A stretch of 64,000 nt of DNA from Ancalomicrobiaceae bacterium S20 (GCA_040269895.1 CP158568.1:3628716-3692715), one strand, 5' to 3'; positions 48,571-57,833 are shown, counted from the first letter of the stretch. A program made the numbers and translations. Notes: generated by a model not told the origin, from the letters alone.

Positions 48571-49902
48571 GTGACCGCGCTCGCCGAATTCCGGGAATTC
48601 TCGACCAAGAGCCTCAAGCTCGACACGCTGGTGAAGCTGCGCTGGCTCGCGGTCGGCGGGCAGATCGCGACCGTGCTGGTGACGGCCTTCGGGCTGCGTT
48701 TCGCGGTGCCGGTCGGCTGGTGCCTGCTGCCGATCGTCGTCTCGATCGGCCTCAATCTGTTCCTGCGCCGGAAATTCGCCGCGACCTACCGGCTCGACAG
48801 CCCGGCGGCGACCGTGCTGCTCGCCTATGACGTGCTGCAGCTCGGGACGCTCTTGTTCCTGACGGGCGGGCTCGAGAACCCGTTCTCGTATCTCCTGCTC
48901 GCGCCGGTCATGGTCTCTTCGGCCTCGCTGCCGCCGCAGTCGACGGCGGCGCTCGGGGCGCTGGTCGCCACCGTCGCGACCGTGCTCGGGATGGTGCATT
49001 GGCCGCTGCCCTGGGGCTCGACCGCGGCGCCGGTGCTGCCGGAGCTCTATGTCGTGGCGATCTGGTTCTCGATCGTGGCGACGCTGGTGTTCTCGGCGCT
49101 CTATGCCTTCCGGGTCGCCCACGAGGCACGCCAGCTCGCCGAGGCGCTGGCGGCGGCCGAGCTGGTGCTGCAGCGCGAGCAGCACCTGACCGCGCTCGAC
49201 GGCCTCGCCGCCGCGGCCGCCCACGAGCTCGGCACGCCGCTCGGCACGATCGCGGTCGTGACCAAGGAGCTCGAGCGCGAGCTGCCGGCCGGCAGCCCGA
49301 TCGCCGACGACATCGGCCTGTTGCGCAGCCAGTCGGAACGCTGCCGCGAGATCCTGCGCAAGCTGACCACGCTCGGCACCGACATCGACAAGTATTTCGT
49401 GCGCATGCCGCTCGCCAGCATGCTGCAGGAGGTGACCGAGCCCTATCGCGAGTTCGGCGTGAAGCTCACCGTGCGCAAGCTCGGCCGCGGTGCCGAGCCG
49501 GTCGCCGCGCGCAACCCGGCGATCCTCTACGGCCTCGGCAACATCATCGAGAACGCCGTCGACTTCGCCAAGTCCGAGGTCGAGATCGCCGCCGACTGGG
49601 ACAGCCGGGAGGTGACGCTGACCATCTCCGACGACGGGCCGGGCTTCTCGCCGGAGATCATCGATCGGCTCGGCGAGCCCTATGTGACGACCCGCGAGCG
49701 GCTCGAAGCACGCGAGGGCGACGACGTCGGCGGCGGGCTCGGGCTCGGCTATTTCATCGCCAAGACGCTCTTGAAGCGCTCCGGCGCGAAAGTTCTGTGC
49801 TCGAACCGCCGCTTCCCCGAGACCGGCGCGCGCATCCGGATCACCTGGCCGCGCGCGCTGATCGAGGCCCCGGTCGACCCGATCACCGGCGAGACGGCCT
49901 GA
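48571..49902 (+). CDS. actS: Redox-sensing histidine kinase ActS/RegB
   Basis: The sensor of the RegB/RegA (PrrB/PrrA, ActS/ActR) global redox system. The 443-residue protein has five to six membrane helices with the quinone-site heptapeptide GGLENPF (residues 99-105), the phosphoacceptor His218 in AAAAHELGTPLGTI, a cysteine in RCREIL that corresponds in position to the redox-active Cys of RegB, and the ATPase domain (ENAVDFA, ISDDGPGF, GGGLGLGYFIAKTLL). The GTG at 48571 is chosen because homologues begin near the first helix; an ATG at 48493 in frame would add 26 poorly conserved residues. actR follows after an AT-rich gap. Confidence 0.92.
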   Translation: MTALAEFREFSTKSLKLDTLVKLRWLAVGGQIATVLVTAFGLRFAVPVGWCLLPIVVSIGLNLFLRRKFAATYRLDSPAATVLLAYDVLQLGTLLFLTGGLENPFSYLLLAPVMVSSASLPPQSTAALGALVATVATVLGMVHWPLPWGSTAAPVLPELYVVAIWFSIVATLVFSALYAFRVAHEARQLAEALAAAELVLQREQHLTALDGLAAAAAHELGTPLGTIAVVTKELERELPAGSPIADDIGLLRSQSERCREILRKLTTLGTDIDKYFVRMPLASMLQEVTEPYREFGVKLTVRKLGRGAEPVAARNPAILYGLGNIIENAVDFAKSEVEIAADWDSREVTLTISDDGPGFSPEIIDRLGEPYVTTRERLEAREGDDVGGGLGLGYFIAKTLLKRSGAKVLCSNRRFPETGARIRITWPRALIEAPVDPITGETA

Positions 49903-50288
49903 GCGAGACCGGTGCAGGCCATCAGGGCCAAGCGCTTGTTCCACAACCGTAAAACTATGTAGACGCACGATCCCGGCGACCTCGATCGGGTCGCCGGACG
50001 ACGGCTCTGGCGCGATCGTGACCGCAAGCTCGCGCCCCGCCGCCACGGCTTTCCGTCACTGCCGGGTACGACTAATTCCGCATTGCAATAGAATCCATTG
50101 CGGTGCACCATAGACCTATTCGGAAATTACTACTCGATCCTTGAATTTCGATAGAAATAACCTCTCGTTCCATAGAAAGAACAAATCGTGATCATTTTGC
50201 TTTTCACGGAAGTTTAGACGGGCTATAAAGTCTCTCGAGCCGACGCCTAGGGCGGGAGCGTGTCTATACTCTGCGCGAGTGTCCTGTG
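49903..50288. other. AT-rich intergenic region between actS and actR
   Basis: A 386-base gap with no gene. The part 50070-50260 is markedly AT-richer than the rest of the window and probably holds the actR promoter: a TATAAA at 50224-50229 with a TTTCAC-type element about 15-16 bases upstream is a candidate. An inverted repeat ATTTC-GAT-AGAAAT type element lies near 50143. No terminator is evident after actS. Confidence 0.45.
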
Positions 50289-50846
50289 ATGAACGATCTC
50301 TCGATGGATTTTGTCGCCGAGCCGGATCAGACCCTGCTCATCGTCGACGATGACAAGCCGTTTCTGCAGCGGATCGCCCGGGCGATGGAGACGCGCGGCT
50401 TCGCGGTCGAAGTCGCGGAGTCGATCTCGGACGGCCTGACCCGCGTGCAGGCCCGGCCGCCGGCCTATGCGGTCGTCGACATGCGTCTCGGCGACGGTAA
50501 CGGTCTCGACGTCATCGGCATGCTGCGCGAGAAGCGCCCGGACGCCAAGGCCGTCATCCTGACCGGCTACGGCAATATCGCCACCGCCGTCACGGCCGTG
50601 AAGCTCGGCGCGATCGACTACCTGTCGAAGCCGGCCGATGCCGACGACATCATCCGCGCGCTGCGTCAGGATCCGACCGACCGCGCGACCCCGCCGGAAA
50701 ACCCGATGTCGGCCGACCGCGTGCGGTGGGAGCATATCCAGCGCGTCTACGAACTCTGCGAGCGCAACGTCTCGGAGACCGCGCGCCGCCTCAACATGCA
50801 TCGCCGCACGCTGCAGCGCATCCTGGCCAAGCGCGCGCCGCGCTGA
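50289..50846 (+). CDS. actR: Redox response regulator ActR/RegA
   Basis: The partner of ActS. The 185-residue protein has a receiver domain (LLIVDDDKPFLQRIARAMETR, phosphoacceptor Asp64 in VVDMRLGDGNGLD, Lys in LSKPAD), a short proline linker (TPPENPMSADRVRWEHI) and the C-terminal Fis-type HTH (NVSETARRLNMHRRTLQRIL), which is nearly invariant among RegA/ActR proteins. The ATG at 50289 is used; a GTG directly before is also possible. Probably has its own promoter in the AT-rich gap and ends at the hairpin near 51052. Confidence 0.96.
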   Translation: MNDLSMDFVAEPDQTLLIVDDDKPFLQRIARAMETRGFAVEVAESISDGLTRVQARPPAYAVVDMRLGDGNGLDVIGMLREKRPDAKAVILTGYGNIATAVTAVKLGAIDYLSKPADADDIIRALRQDPTDRATPPENPMSADRVRWEHIQRVYELCERNVSETARRLNMHRRTLQRILAKRAPR

Positions 50847-51051
50847 GGGCGCAGCGTTCCGCTCGGGACCGTCTGGAGCACGCAACGCCGACGACCTCCG
50901 ATCGTCCTCTTCGGCCGCCCCGACGGCCGGATGCGGTGATCGGAGCGTGCCCCGGCCGAGCCCCGCGATCAGGAACCCCGCGACCAGGGCCCCCGCGATC
51001 AGGAGCCCCTGGCCGGAGAATGAACCCGAGGAGACCCCCTCGTGGCCTGAC

Positions 51052-51085
51052 ACCCCGCGCTTCCCCCGGCGCGGGGTTCTTTTTT
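51052..51085 (+). terminator. Intrinsic terminator after actR
   Basis: A 9-bp stem (51052-51060 with 51069-51077), loop of eight, followed by TCTTTTTT. The 341-base gap 50847-51187 holds this terminator 206 bases past the actR stop and shows no credible gene; a partly repetitive stretch of CCCCGCGATCAGGA-like units lies at 50960-51010. Confidence 0.8.
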
Positions 51086-51187
51086 GCCGCGCGTAGCTCG
51101 ATCGGCATTGCCGGCTCGATCGAAACACCGGCGCGAAGACCAGGCGACCGAAGCACATCGAGGCCGAAGCCGCCTTACGGGTGCGCC

Positions 51188-51715
51188 TCACCAGGGCTCG
51201 GCGACACCCGGATCGACGATCCCGTGCAGGCGGTGCGCGGCGGCGCGGGCGAAGCGCAGGGTCATGGCCTTGCGCGTCGCCGCAGCCAGCCGATGCTCCG
51301 GCGCCTCGCGCAGGATCTCGGCGCCGAAGGCATCGGCGACGATCAGACCGCAGTCCTCGGGAAAGATCTCCAGCGGCACGCGCGGGCTGGTGGCGAAGTA
51401 GAGCCGATCGGAGTGCAGCCGATAGAACGGCCATTTCTGATCGACGCGGAAATCTTCAACCGACGACTTTACCTCGATGATGTGGATGTCGCCGCCCTCG
51501 GCGAGGCAGACCACGTCCGCCCGCCGACCCGACGCGAGCGGCAGTTCCTCGATCACCGCGAAGCCGAGCCGGCGCATGTGCCGCTTCACGCCGCGCAGCA
51601 CCGCGCGCGTCTCCTCGGGGCGGGAGGGGGGCGCATGTTCGGGCGGGACAATCTCCGGCGCTGGCGCATCCGGAGCGTCGTTCACCGGCGACAGGGGATA
51701 GGCGGGTTCGCTCAT
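51188..51715 (-). CDS. mmcB: MmcB family DNA repair protein
   Basis: A 175-residue protein with a Pro-rich N-terminus and the MmcB core: RRADVVCLAEGGDIHIIEVK, SSVEDFRVDQKWPFY and DRLYFATSP. The D-x-n-E-x-K pattern is that of a PD-(D/E)XK nuclease fold. In Caulobacter the family is SOS-controlled and protects against mitomycin C damage. No LexA box was recognised upstream with certainty. The ATG at 51715 or the one at 51736 could be the start; neither has a strong ribosome binding site. Confidence 0.88.
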   Translation of the reverse strand: MSEPAYPLSPVNDAPDAPAPEIVPPEHAPPSRPEETRAVLRGVKRHMRRLGFAVIEELPLASGRRADVVCLAEGGDIHIIEVKSSVEDFRVDQKWPFYRLHSDRLYFATSPRVPLEIFPEDCGLIVADAFGAEILREAPEHRLAAATRKAMTLRFARAAAHRLHGIVDPGVAEPW

Positions 51716-51799
51716 GAGTACAAAGAGTGAACTCATCAGTCCGCCCGCGCAAGTCCTATCTGGCGCCGGTGCGGCACGATCCCGCGCGCACGGCGGGCG

Positions 51800-52240
51800 T
51801 CACGCCGGCTTGATGATACCCTTGACCAGGATGATATTGCCGTAGAGCCGCGCCTCGCCGGTCGACACGACCGCATAGGCCTGCTTGACCCGTTCATAGA
51901 AGGCGAAGCGTTCGATCGAGCCGAGCGTATAGCCGGCACCCTCGTGCTTCCCGATCAGGTCGCGGAACTCCTGGAAGATCGGCACTTCCGCCTGCGGATT
52001 GCCGACCACCTGCATGCGGAACGCCGGCTCGGGCACGAATTCCGGCAGATCGAGCGGCATGACGGACAGGATCGCGTCGAGCGCGGCGGTCGCCGAGACG
52101 CCGTCGAGGCGGATCAGACGCTGGGCGTGGGCGTCGGCCGGGTAATTGCCGTCGACGATGGCGATCTCGTCGCCGTGGCCCATGGCGCGTAGCACCTGCA
52201 GGAGGTCGGGCGACAGCAGCGGATTGAGGTTCTTCAGCAT
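51800..52240 (-). CDS. fucU: RbsD/FucU family mutarotase, probable L-fucose mutarotase
   Basis: A 146-residue protein converting alpha and beta anomers of a sugar. The motif AMGHGDEIAIVDGNYPADAH with the catalytic His, and the C-terminal YAVVSTGEARLYGNIILVKG, place it in RbsD/FucU and closer to FucU (tail with YGN). GGAG lies five bases before the ATG. It is 115 bases downstream of an aldo/keto reductase on the same strand and near a UxaA-type dehydratase, suggesting an L-fucose or similar sugar pathway. Confidence 0.9.
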   Translation of the reverse strand: MLKNLNPLLSPDLLQVLRAMGHGDEIAIVDGNYPADAHAQRLIRLDGVSATAALDAILSVMPLDLPEFVPEPAFRMQVVGNPQAEVPIFQEFRDLIGKHEGAGYTLGSIERFAFYERVKQAYAVVSTGEARLYGNIILVKGIIKPA

Positions 52241-52355
52241 GGGAGCTCCGTAGGAAACGGCCGCGAGCGCGGGCCGCTTTGGAAGGACGACGGGCGAAGC
52301 TCGACCGGGCGCGTCGCTCGGCGAGCAGCGCGCGATCGGGTCGCGAGCGAGGTGA

Positions 52356-53474
52356 TCAGGCGGGGATGGGTGCGTCCTCGCGTAGAAGGCCCTCGGCCTT
52401 CAGGTCCGCCCAGAGCGCGGGCGGGATCGTGGCCGCCATGATCTTCGCGTTGGTCTCGACCTCCTCGGGCGCCTGGCCGCCGGGGATCACCGACACGACC
52501 GCCGGGTGGCAGAGCGGGAAGCGCAACGCCGCCTCGATCAGGCGCACGCCGTGGGTCTCGCAGACCCGCGCGATCCGACCGACACGGTCGAGGATCGGCT
52601 GCGGCGCCGGGGCATAGTTGTAGCGGGCGCCGGGGATCGGGCCGGTTGCCAGGATGCCGGAGTTGTACGGGCCGCCGAGCACGATGCCGATGCCGCGCGC
52701 GACGCACAGCGGCAGGAAGGTCTCGAGCGCCTCCTGCTCGAGCAGCGTGTAGCGGCCGGCGAGCAGGAACAGGTCGAAGTCGCCGCGCCGGGCGAGCGTC
52801 TCGCAGACCTCCCACTCGTTGACGCCGGCACCGATCGCGGCGACGACGCCCTCGTCGCGCAGCTTGACCAGCGCGTGATAGCCGCCGGCCATGAATTCCT
52901 CGATGCGCCGGTCGGAGGCCTCGCGCGAGCCGTGGGTGAAGACGTCGACATCGTGGCAGAACAGGATGTCGACCCGGTCGACGCCGAGCCGTTCCAGCGA
53001 CGCCTCGAAGCTGCGCATCACGCCGTCGTAGGAATAATCGTAGACGATCTTGCGCGCCGGTACGTCGACGAAGGCACCGGCGTCGCTCGGCTCGCCGGCG
53101 CGGCAGGCTCGGAGCAGGCGGCCGACCTTGGTCGACAGGAGCGGCGGGTCTGCGCGATGCTCGCGCAGAAAACCGTTCAGCCGCGTCTCGGCGAGGCCGA
53201 GGCCGTATTGCGGCGCGGTGTCGAAGTAGCGGGCCCCGACGGCCCAGGCCGCGTCGAGCGTCGCGCGCGCGGAGCGCTCGTCCAGCGGCCGATAGATGTT
53301 GCCGAGCGGCGCGGTGCCGAAGCCGAGTTCGGGGAAGACGAGGTCGCGCCCGCTCCCTGCCCGGAAGGTGCGCGTGCCGAACGCCCTGCTGCCGAACGCC
53401 TGGGTGCCGGGCGCGGGCGTGCCGGGCACCGGACTCCCGGGCGCTTGCACGCCCTGCTGCTGGCCAGCCGTCAT
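52356..53474 (-). CDS. Aldo/keto reductase, probable sugar (L-fucose-type) dehydrogenase
   Basis: A 372-residue AKR with the catalytic set: Asp and Tyr in YFDTAPQYGLGLAE, Lys in LLSTKVGR, and His in ILFCHDVDV. The GFGTAPLGN start and length match the D-threo-aldose 1-dehydrogenase/L-fucose dehydrogenase group. The N-terminus carries about 40 extra residues made of repeated Pro-Gly and Phe-Gly units before the core. The ATG at 53474 has GGAGG seven bases upstream; ATG 53480 is too close. With fucU downstream and a GntR gene upstream on the same strand it probably forms an operon. Confidence 0.87.
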   Translation of the reverse strand: MTAGQQQGVQAPGSPVPGTPAPGTQAFGSRAFGTRTFRAGSGRDLVFPELGFGTAPLGNIYRPLDERSARATLDAAWAVGARYFDTAPQYGLGLAETRLNGFLREHRADPPLLSTKVGRLLRACRAGEPSDAGAFVDVPARKIVYDYSYDGVMRSFEASLERLGVDRVDILFCHDVDVFTHGSREASDRRIEEFMAGGYHALVKLRDEGVVAAIGAGVNEWEVCETLARRGDFDLFLLAGRYTLLEQEALETFLPLCVARGIGIVLGGPYNSGILATGPIPGARYNYAPAPQPILDRVGRIARVCETHGVRLIEAALRFPLCHPAVVSVIPGGQAPEEVETNAKIMAATIPPALWADLKAEGLLREDAPIPA

Positions 53475-53560
53475 TTCCATCCTCCCTCCGGAGCGTTTCG
53501 CCCCTCTCGACCGGCCGGCGGGCGGGCCATCCCGCTTCTCGCCCCGACCGGTCGCCTGTT

Positions 53561-54277
53561 TCAGCCGGCGTCGTCGAAGACGTCCTTGTTGTCGGCCGCG
53601 AAGGCGACCATCTCGGCGATCACCTGATCGAGGTGCCGAGCCATGGCGCGCCCCGCCGCCTCGCCGTCGCCGCGCGCGAGCGCCTCGAAGATCGCCACAT
53701 GTTCCTCCAGCGTGACCGCGTGCCGGCGTGGGCTCGACAGGATGCGACGCACCCGATCGAGATTGCCGCGCGCGGTCTCCAGCATGGCGCGGACCCGGGC
53801 GAAGCCGAGCGCGTCGACCAGCGTCTGATGGAAGTCGAGGTCGAGCGCATGGAAGCCGGAGCGGTCGCCGGCTTCGACCGCGGCGCGCTGATAGCGCAGA
53901 TTGCGATCGAGCGCGGCGATCGTGTCCGGGCGGATCTCGCCGGCGAGCCGGCGCACCGCCTCGGCTTCGAGCGCGCGGCGGATGAACATCGCCTCCTCGA
54001 CATCGAGGATGCGGATGCGCGTCACCCGCGTGCCGCGCTGGGGCAGGATCTCGACCAGCCCTTCGGCCTGCAGGCGGGTCAGCGCCTCGGAGACCGGAAA
54101 GCGCGAAACGCCGAGCCGATCGCAGATCAGATGCTTGTTGATCGCCGTCCCCGGCGGCAGGTCGCCGGAGACGATCGCATCGCGGATGAGGCCCTGCACG
54201 TGATCGGTCGTGCCGCCGCGCGACGGCAGATTGAGACGTTGCAGGAAGGTGTAGTCGGGCTCGGCGGTCATTTGCAT
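53561..54277 (-). CDS. GntR family transcriptional regulator (FadR/FCD subfamily)
   Basis: A 238-residue protein with the N-terminal winged HTH (HVQGLIRDAIVSGDLPPGTA, then LICDRLGVSRFPVSEALTRL) and the helical FCD ligand domain with metal-binding histidines (LDLDFHQTLVDALG and EEHVAIFEALARGD). It is divergent from the UxaA-type gene and upstream of the aldo/keto reductase and fucU, so it is the likely regulator of this sugar-acid cluster. A partial palindrome TAGCATGTTA at 54280-54289, directly at its start, is a candidate operator. Confidence 0.91.
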   Translation of the reverse strand: MQMTAEPDYTFLQRLNLPSRGGTTDHVQGLIRDAIVSGDLPPGTAINKHLICDRLGVSRFPVSEALTRLQAEGLVEILPQRGTRVTRIRILDVEEAMFIRRALEAEAVRRLAGEIRPDTIAALDRNLRYQRAAVEAGDRSGFHALDLDFHQTLVDALGFARVRAMLETARGNLDRVRRILSSPRRHAVTLEEHVAIFEALARGDGEAAGRAMARHLDQVIAEMVAFAADNKDVFDDAG

Positions 54278-54426
54278 TGTAGCATGTTAGCCTGTCGTGC
54301 TAAGACGTCAATCCATCGAACGTCTGCGGCCGCTCTCCCGAACCGGCCGCTCCCCTTCGGATAGGACGCGGCCGGGCAATCGGCAATCGGCCGACCGAGG
54401 GAAACCGCCATCGACGAGGAGCCACC

Positions 54427-55971
54427 ATGAACGATCTGAGCCCCGCCCGCCCCGCGACGCCGCGCACCGTGCGCCTGAGTGCGGCCGACAATGTCGTGGT
54501 GGCGGTGGATCCGATCGAGGCCGGACAGGTCTCGGATGCCGGCGTCGCGGCGAAGGCGCGCGTGCCGCGCGGCCACAAGATCGCGACCGTCGGCATTGCG
54601 GAAGGCGCCCCGATCGTGAAGTTCGGCCAGATCATCGGCTTCGCGACGCAGCCGATCGCGCCGGGCGACCATGTCCACAGCCATAATCTCGCGTTCCAGT
54701 CCTTCGAACGCGACTATGCCTTCACCGAGGACGCCCGCGACGACACGATTCTGCCGGTCGAGCTACAGGCGACGTTCCAGGGCTTCCGGCGCCCGAACGG
54801 CAAGGCCGGCACGCGCAACTATGTCGCGATCCTGTCGAGCGTGAACTGTTCGGCCTCGGTCGCGCGGTTCATGGCCGAGGCGATCAACCGCTCCGGCGTG
54901 CTCGCCGACCATCCGAGCATCGACGGCGTCATCCCCTTCGTGCACGGCACCGGTTGCGGCATGGCATCGAGCGGCGAAGGCTTCGAGATGCTGAAGCGCA
55001 CGCAATGGGGCTATGCCTCGAACCCGAACATCGCGGCGGTGCTGCTGGTCGGGCTCGGCTGCGAGGTGTTCCAGATCGGCCGCATGAAGGAAGAGTACGG
55101 CATCGTCGACGGCGATCACTTCCAGACCATGACGATCCAGGACGTCGGCGGCACGCGCAAGACCATCGAACAGGGCGTCGAGCGCATCCGCGCCATGCTG
55201 CCGCTCGCGGCCAAGGCGCGGCGCGAGACGATTCCGGCCTCGGAGCTGATGCTGGCGCTGCAATGCGGCGGCTCGGACGGCTATTCCGGCATCACGGCCA
55301 ATCCGGCGCTCGGCGCGGCGGCCGACCTGCTGGTCCGCCATGGCGGTACCGCGATCCTGTCGGAGACGCCGGAGATCTACGGCGCAGAGCACCTGCTGAC
55401 CCGCCGCGCCGCAACGCGCGAGATCGGCGAGAAACTGGTCGACCGGATCCGCTGGTGGGAGGATTATACCGGCCGCAACGGCGGCTCGATGGACAACAAT
55501 CCCTCGCCCGGCAACAAGGCCGGCGGCCTGACCACCATTCTGGAGAAGTCGCTCGGCGCGGCCGCCAAGGGCGGCACGACGACGCTGCGCGGCGTCTACG
55601 AATATGCCGAGCTGGTCGACGCCAAGGGCTTCGTGTTCATGGATACGCCCGGCTACGACCCGGTCTCGGCGACCGGCCAGGTCGCCGGCGGCGCCAATGT
55701 GCTCGCCTTCACCACCGGGCGAGGCTCGGCCTATGGCTGCAAGCCGACCCCGTCGATCAAGCTCGCCACCAATTCCGAGATCTATCGTCGCATGACCGAC
55801 GACATGGACATCAACTGCGGCGATGTGCTCGACGGGGTGTCGATCGAGGAAAAGGGCCGGGAGATCTTCGACAAGGTGCTCGCGGTCGCCTCCGGCGAGC
55901 GTTCGCGGTCGGAAGCGCTCGGTTATGGCGACAACGAGTTCGTGCCATGGCAGGTCGGCGCGACCATGTGA
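54427..55971 (+). CDS. UxaA/GarD family sugar-acid dehydratase
   Basis: A 514-residue enzyme of the altronate/galactarate dehydratase family. The N-terminal SAF domain (about residues 15-90, ending PGDHVHSHNL) is followed by the large C-terminal domain with NYVAILSSVNCSAS, FVHGTGCGM, LQCGGSDGYSGITANPALG and NNPSPGNKAGGLTT. These cysteines and acidic residues bind the catalytic metal. It removes water from an aldonate to give a 2-keto-3-deoxy acid. With FucU and the aldo/keto reductase, fuconate or a related aldonate is a reasonable substrate; altronate is the alternative. Divergent from the GntR gene. Confidence 0.9.
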   Translation: MNDLSPARPATPRTVRLSAADNVVVAVDPIEAGQVSDAGVAAKARVPRGHKIATVGIAEGAPIVKFGQIIGFATQPIAPGDHVHSHNLAFQSFERDYAFTEDARDDTILPVELQATFQGFRRPNGKAGTRNYVAILSSVNCSASVARFMAEAINRSGVLADHPSIDGVIPFVHGTGCGMASSGEGFEMLKRTQWGYASNPNIAAVLLVGLGCEVFQIGRMKEEYGIVDGDHFQTMTIQDVGGTRKTIEQGVERIRAMLPLAAKARRETIPASELMLALQCGGSDGYSGITANPALGAAADLLVRHGGTAILSETPEIYGAEHLLTRRAATREIGEKLVDRIRWWEDYTGRNGGSMDNNPSPGNKAGGLTTILEKSLGAAAKGGTTTLRGVYEYAELVDAKGFVFMDTPGYDPVSATGQVAGGANVLAFTTGRGSAYGCKPTPSIKLATNSEIYRRMTDDMDINCGDVLDGVSIEEKGREIFDKVLAVASGERSRSEALGYGDNEFVPWQVGATM

Positions 55972-56392
55972 CTACGTGTATCTCCGTAGCGCTCGCCAAG
56001 TATCCATGCCGGCGCCTAGAATTACAGCAGATAATATCGCGCCGGGGCGGACAAACACCCGCCCCGGTGAGTCATAACCCGGTGGTACGGAAGTGTCGGA
56101 GCCGAAACGACCGCATCGCTTCGACCGCAAAATTCCAGCTCAGCACCGACGTGAAATTTCTAAGAAAGCAGCATTTGATATAATCGATTTTATTCCTAGC
56201 ATACCGAAGTATATCGCATCATTGGATCAGTTATATACATACTCCCGCATCTGTCCGCGGGAAGCGGCAGATTCAGCCAACTGACAGCGAGGGCCTTATA
56301 CCACGAAGGACTTCGGCGTTATTCGCCTTTAAACGCCTATTAAGTTCCCCGGCGCATTGTGCCTAAAAGCACGTCGAGGGAAGACACGCCCC
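55972..56392. other. AT-rich intergenic region upstream of the soluble chemoreceptor
   Basis: No credible gene. A 9-bp GC hairpin at 56042-56067, without a T run, may end the dehydratase transcript. From about 56150 to 56240 the sequence is unusually AT-rich for this genome and contains an extended -10 element TGATATAAT (56176-56184). If used, the chemoreceptor transcript would have a leader of about 200 bases. Confidence 0.5.
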
Positions 56393-57727
56393 ATGTTGAA
56401 TCTCCTGAGGAAATCCGGATCGTCTGTCGACAGCCGTGCCGTCGCGCCGGTCGCGACGGACCATGGCGCCGCGGCACGGGAGAGCGCTGCAGCGCTCGAC
56501 CTCGCCCAGCGGACCGTCGGTCGCGTCCGGGAAGGACTTTCACGCTGGTACGGACACGCGGTCGAACAGGCGGTCAACCTCGGCGAACTGGCCTGCCTGA
56601 TGGCATGGTCGAACGGCAACGTGCGCAAGCTCACCGGCGAGACGGTCGCGATCTCCTCGGCCGTCGAGGAGATGGCGCGCACCGTCCAGAACATCGCCGA
56701 CCACAGCGCCGCCGCGCAGCGCCGCTCGGGCGAAGCGCATCAGCTCGTCGGCTCGGGTGTCGGCCGCGCCCAGACCGCCGGTCGCGCCATGTCGGAGATC
56801 TCGGAGGCTTTCACCGGCCTCGATCAGCGCATGCTGCTGCTCGGCAAGGCGATCGAGCAGATCGGCGGCTTCGCCAAGGAGATCGAGAGCATCTCCAGCC
56901 AGACCAAGCTGCTCGCGCTCAACGCCACCATCGAAGCCGCGCGCGCCGGCGAGGCCGGTCGCGGCTTCGCGGTCGTCGCGGCCGAGGTGAAGGCGCTCTC
57001 CGAGGAAACGTCGAAGACCACCGACCTGATCCGCGGCCAGCTCACCGAGCTCGCCAGCGTCATGCAGGACATGTTCGGCGCCATGCAGGTCGGCGGCGCC
57101 AAGGTGCGCGACGGAACCGAGATCTTTGCCGCCGTCGTCTCCGACATGGAGAACATCCGCGGCTGCATCAACGACGTGAACCAGGGGATCGACTCGATCA
57201 CCCACATGCTCGGCGACCAGTACATCGCCACCGAATCGGCCGCCAAGAACCTCAGCGAGATCGCGCGGCTCGCCGGACAGAACGAAACCGATTCGAAGTC
57301 GGCGATCGATCTGCTGCGCGACGCCGACCGGCTGGTCGGCGAGCAGATCAACCAGGGCGAACGCGAGGACGTGCCCGGCCATGCCGAGCGCCGAATCCGC
57401 GCCGACGTCACGACCTACAAGAAGCGTCTCGCCGAATGCCTGGTCGGGATCACCCCGATCGAGGCGTCCGGCTTCGCCAATGTCGACCCGATGGGCCCCG
57501 GCTACAGCGCGGTCGTCGACCCCGCGGTGCGCGATCATGCCGCCTTCCGGGCGCTCGGACCGCTGCGCGAGACCATGCAGCGCGAAGGCCGCAAGGTGGT
57601 GGAGAACGTTGCGCGCGGCGACATGGGCAAGGCCATCGAAGCCTACATGGCAATGGACGGTGCGGCCGGCGACGCTGTGAAGCGGCTCGCCGAACTCGAC
57701 CGCTCGCTCGGCCGCAGCACGCGCTGA
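56393..57727 (+). CDS. Cytoplasmic methyl-accepting chemotaxis protein with uncharacterised C-terminal domain
   Basis: A 444-residue chemoreceptor-like protein without any membrane helix. An N-terminal helical region (about 1-80) is followed by the signalling domain with the conserved tip [20 protein letters not shown] (about residues 168-187). After about residue 330 comes a separate domain of roughly 110 residues ([40 protein letters not shown]) which I do not recognise. It is likely a soluble receptor sensing a cytoplasmic signal. GAGGGAAG precedes the ATG at 56393. It sits downstream of an AT-rich promoter region. Confidence 0.88.
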   Translation: MLNLLRKSGSSVDSRAVAPVATDHGAAARESAAALDLAQRTVGRVREGLSRWYGHAVEQAVNLGELACLMAWSNGNVRKLTGETVAISSAVEEMARTVQNIADHSAAAQRRSGEAHQLVGSGVGRAQTAGRAMSEISEAFTGLDQRMLLLGKAIEQIGGFAKEIESISSQTKLLALNATIEAARAGEAGRGFAVVAAEVKALSEETSKTTDLIRGQLTELASVMQDMFGAMQVGGAKVRDGTEIFAAVVSDMENIRGCINDVNQGIDSITHMLGDQYIATESAAKNLSEIARLAGQNETDSKSAIDLLRDADRLVGEQINQGEREDVPGHAERRIRADVTTYKKRLAECLVGITPIEASGFANVDPMGPGYSAVVDPAVRDHAAFRALGPLRETMQREGRKVVENVARGDMGKAIEAYMAMDGAAGDAVKRLAELDRSLGRSTR

Positions 57728-57801
57728 ACCGCGGCGACGGCCCTCCCGGGGTCTCGTCCGGCTGCCGTCGCGACCCTCACGCCCCCTCACGATCGATCAG
57801 A

Positions 57802-57833
57802 AGAGCCCGGACGCGGAACGGCGTCCGGGCTCT
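57802..57833 (+). terminator. Terminator-like hairpin after the soluble chemoreceptor
   Basis: A perfect 13-bp stem (57802-57814 with 57821-57833), loop of six, followed by TCCCGTTG. The T content after the stem is low, so efficiency is uncertain. Confidence 0.65.

Noticed and set aside
46003-50046. A 1,347-codon open frame on the minus strand.
   Set aside because: Only the part after 47451 encodes a recognisable protein (the antiporter). The rest is antisense to actS and overlaps the ABC ATPase gene, with Arg/Ala/Asp-rich translation typical of GC-rich shadow frames.
50950-51015. Short repeated CCCCGCGATCAGGA-like units after actR.
   Set aside because: Only about three imperfect copies, no spacers of regular length, so neither a CRISPR array nor a defined repeat family.
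56093-56284. A 63-codon GTG frame in the AT-rich gap before the soluble chemoreceptor.
   Set aside because: No ribosome binding site, and it overlaps the likely promoter (TGATATAAT at 56176-56184). Treated as non-coding.
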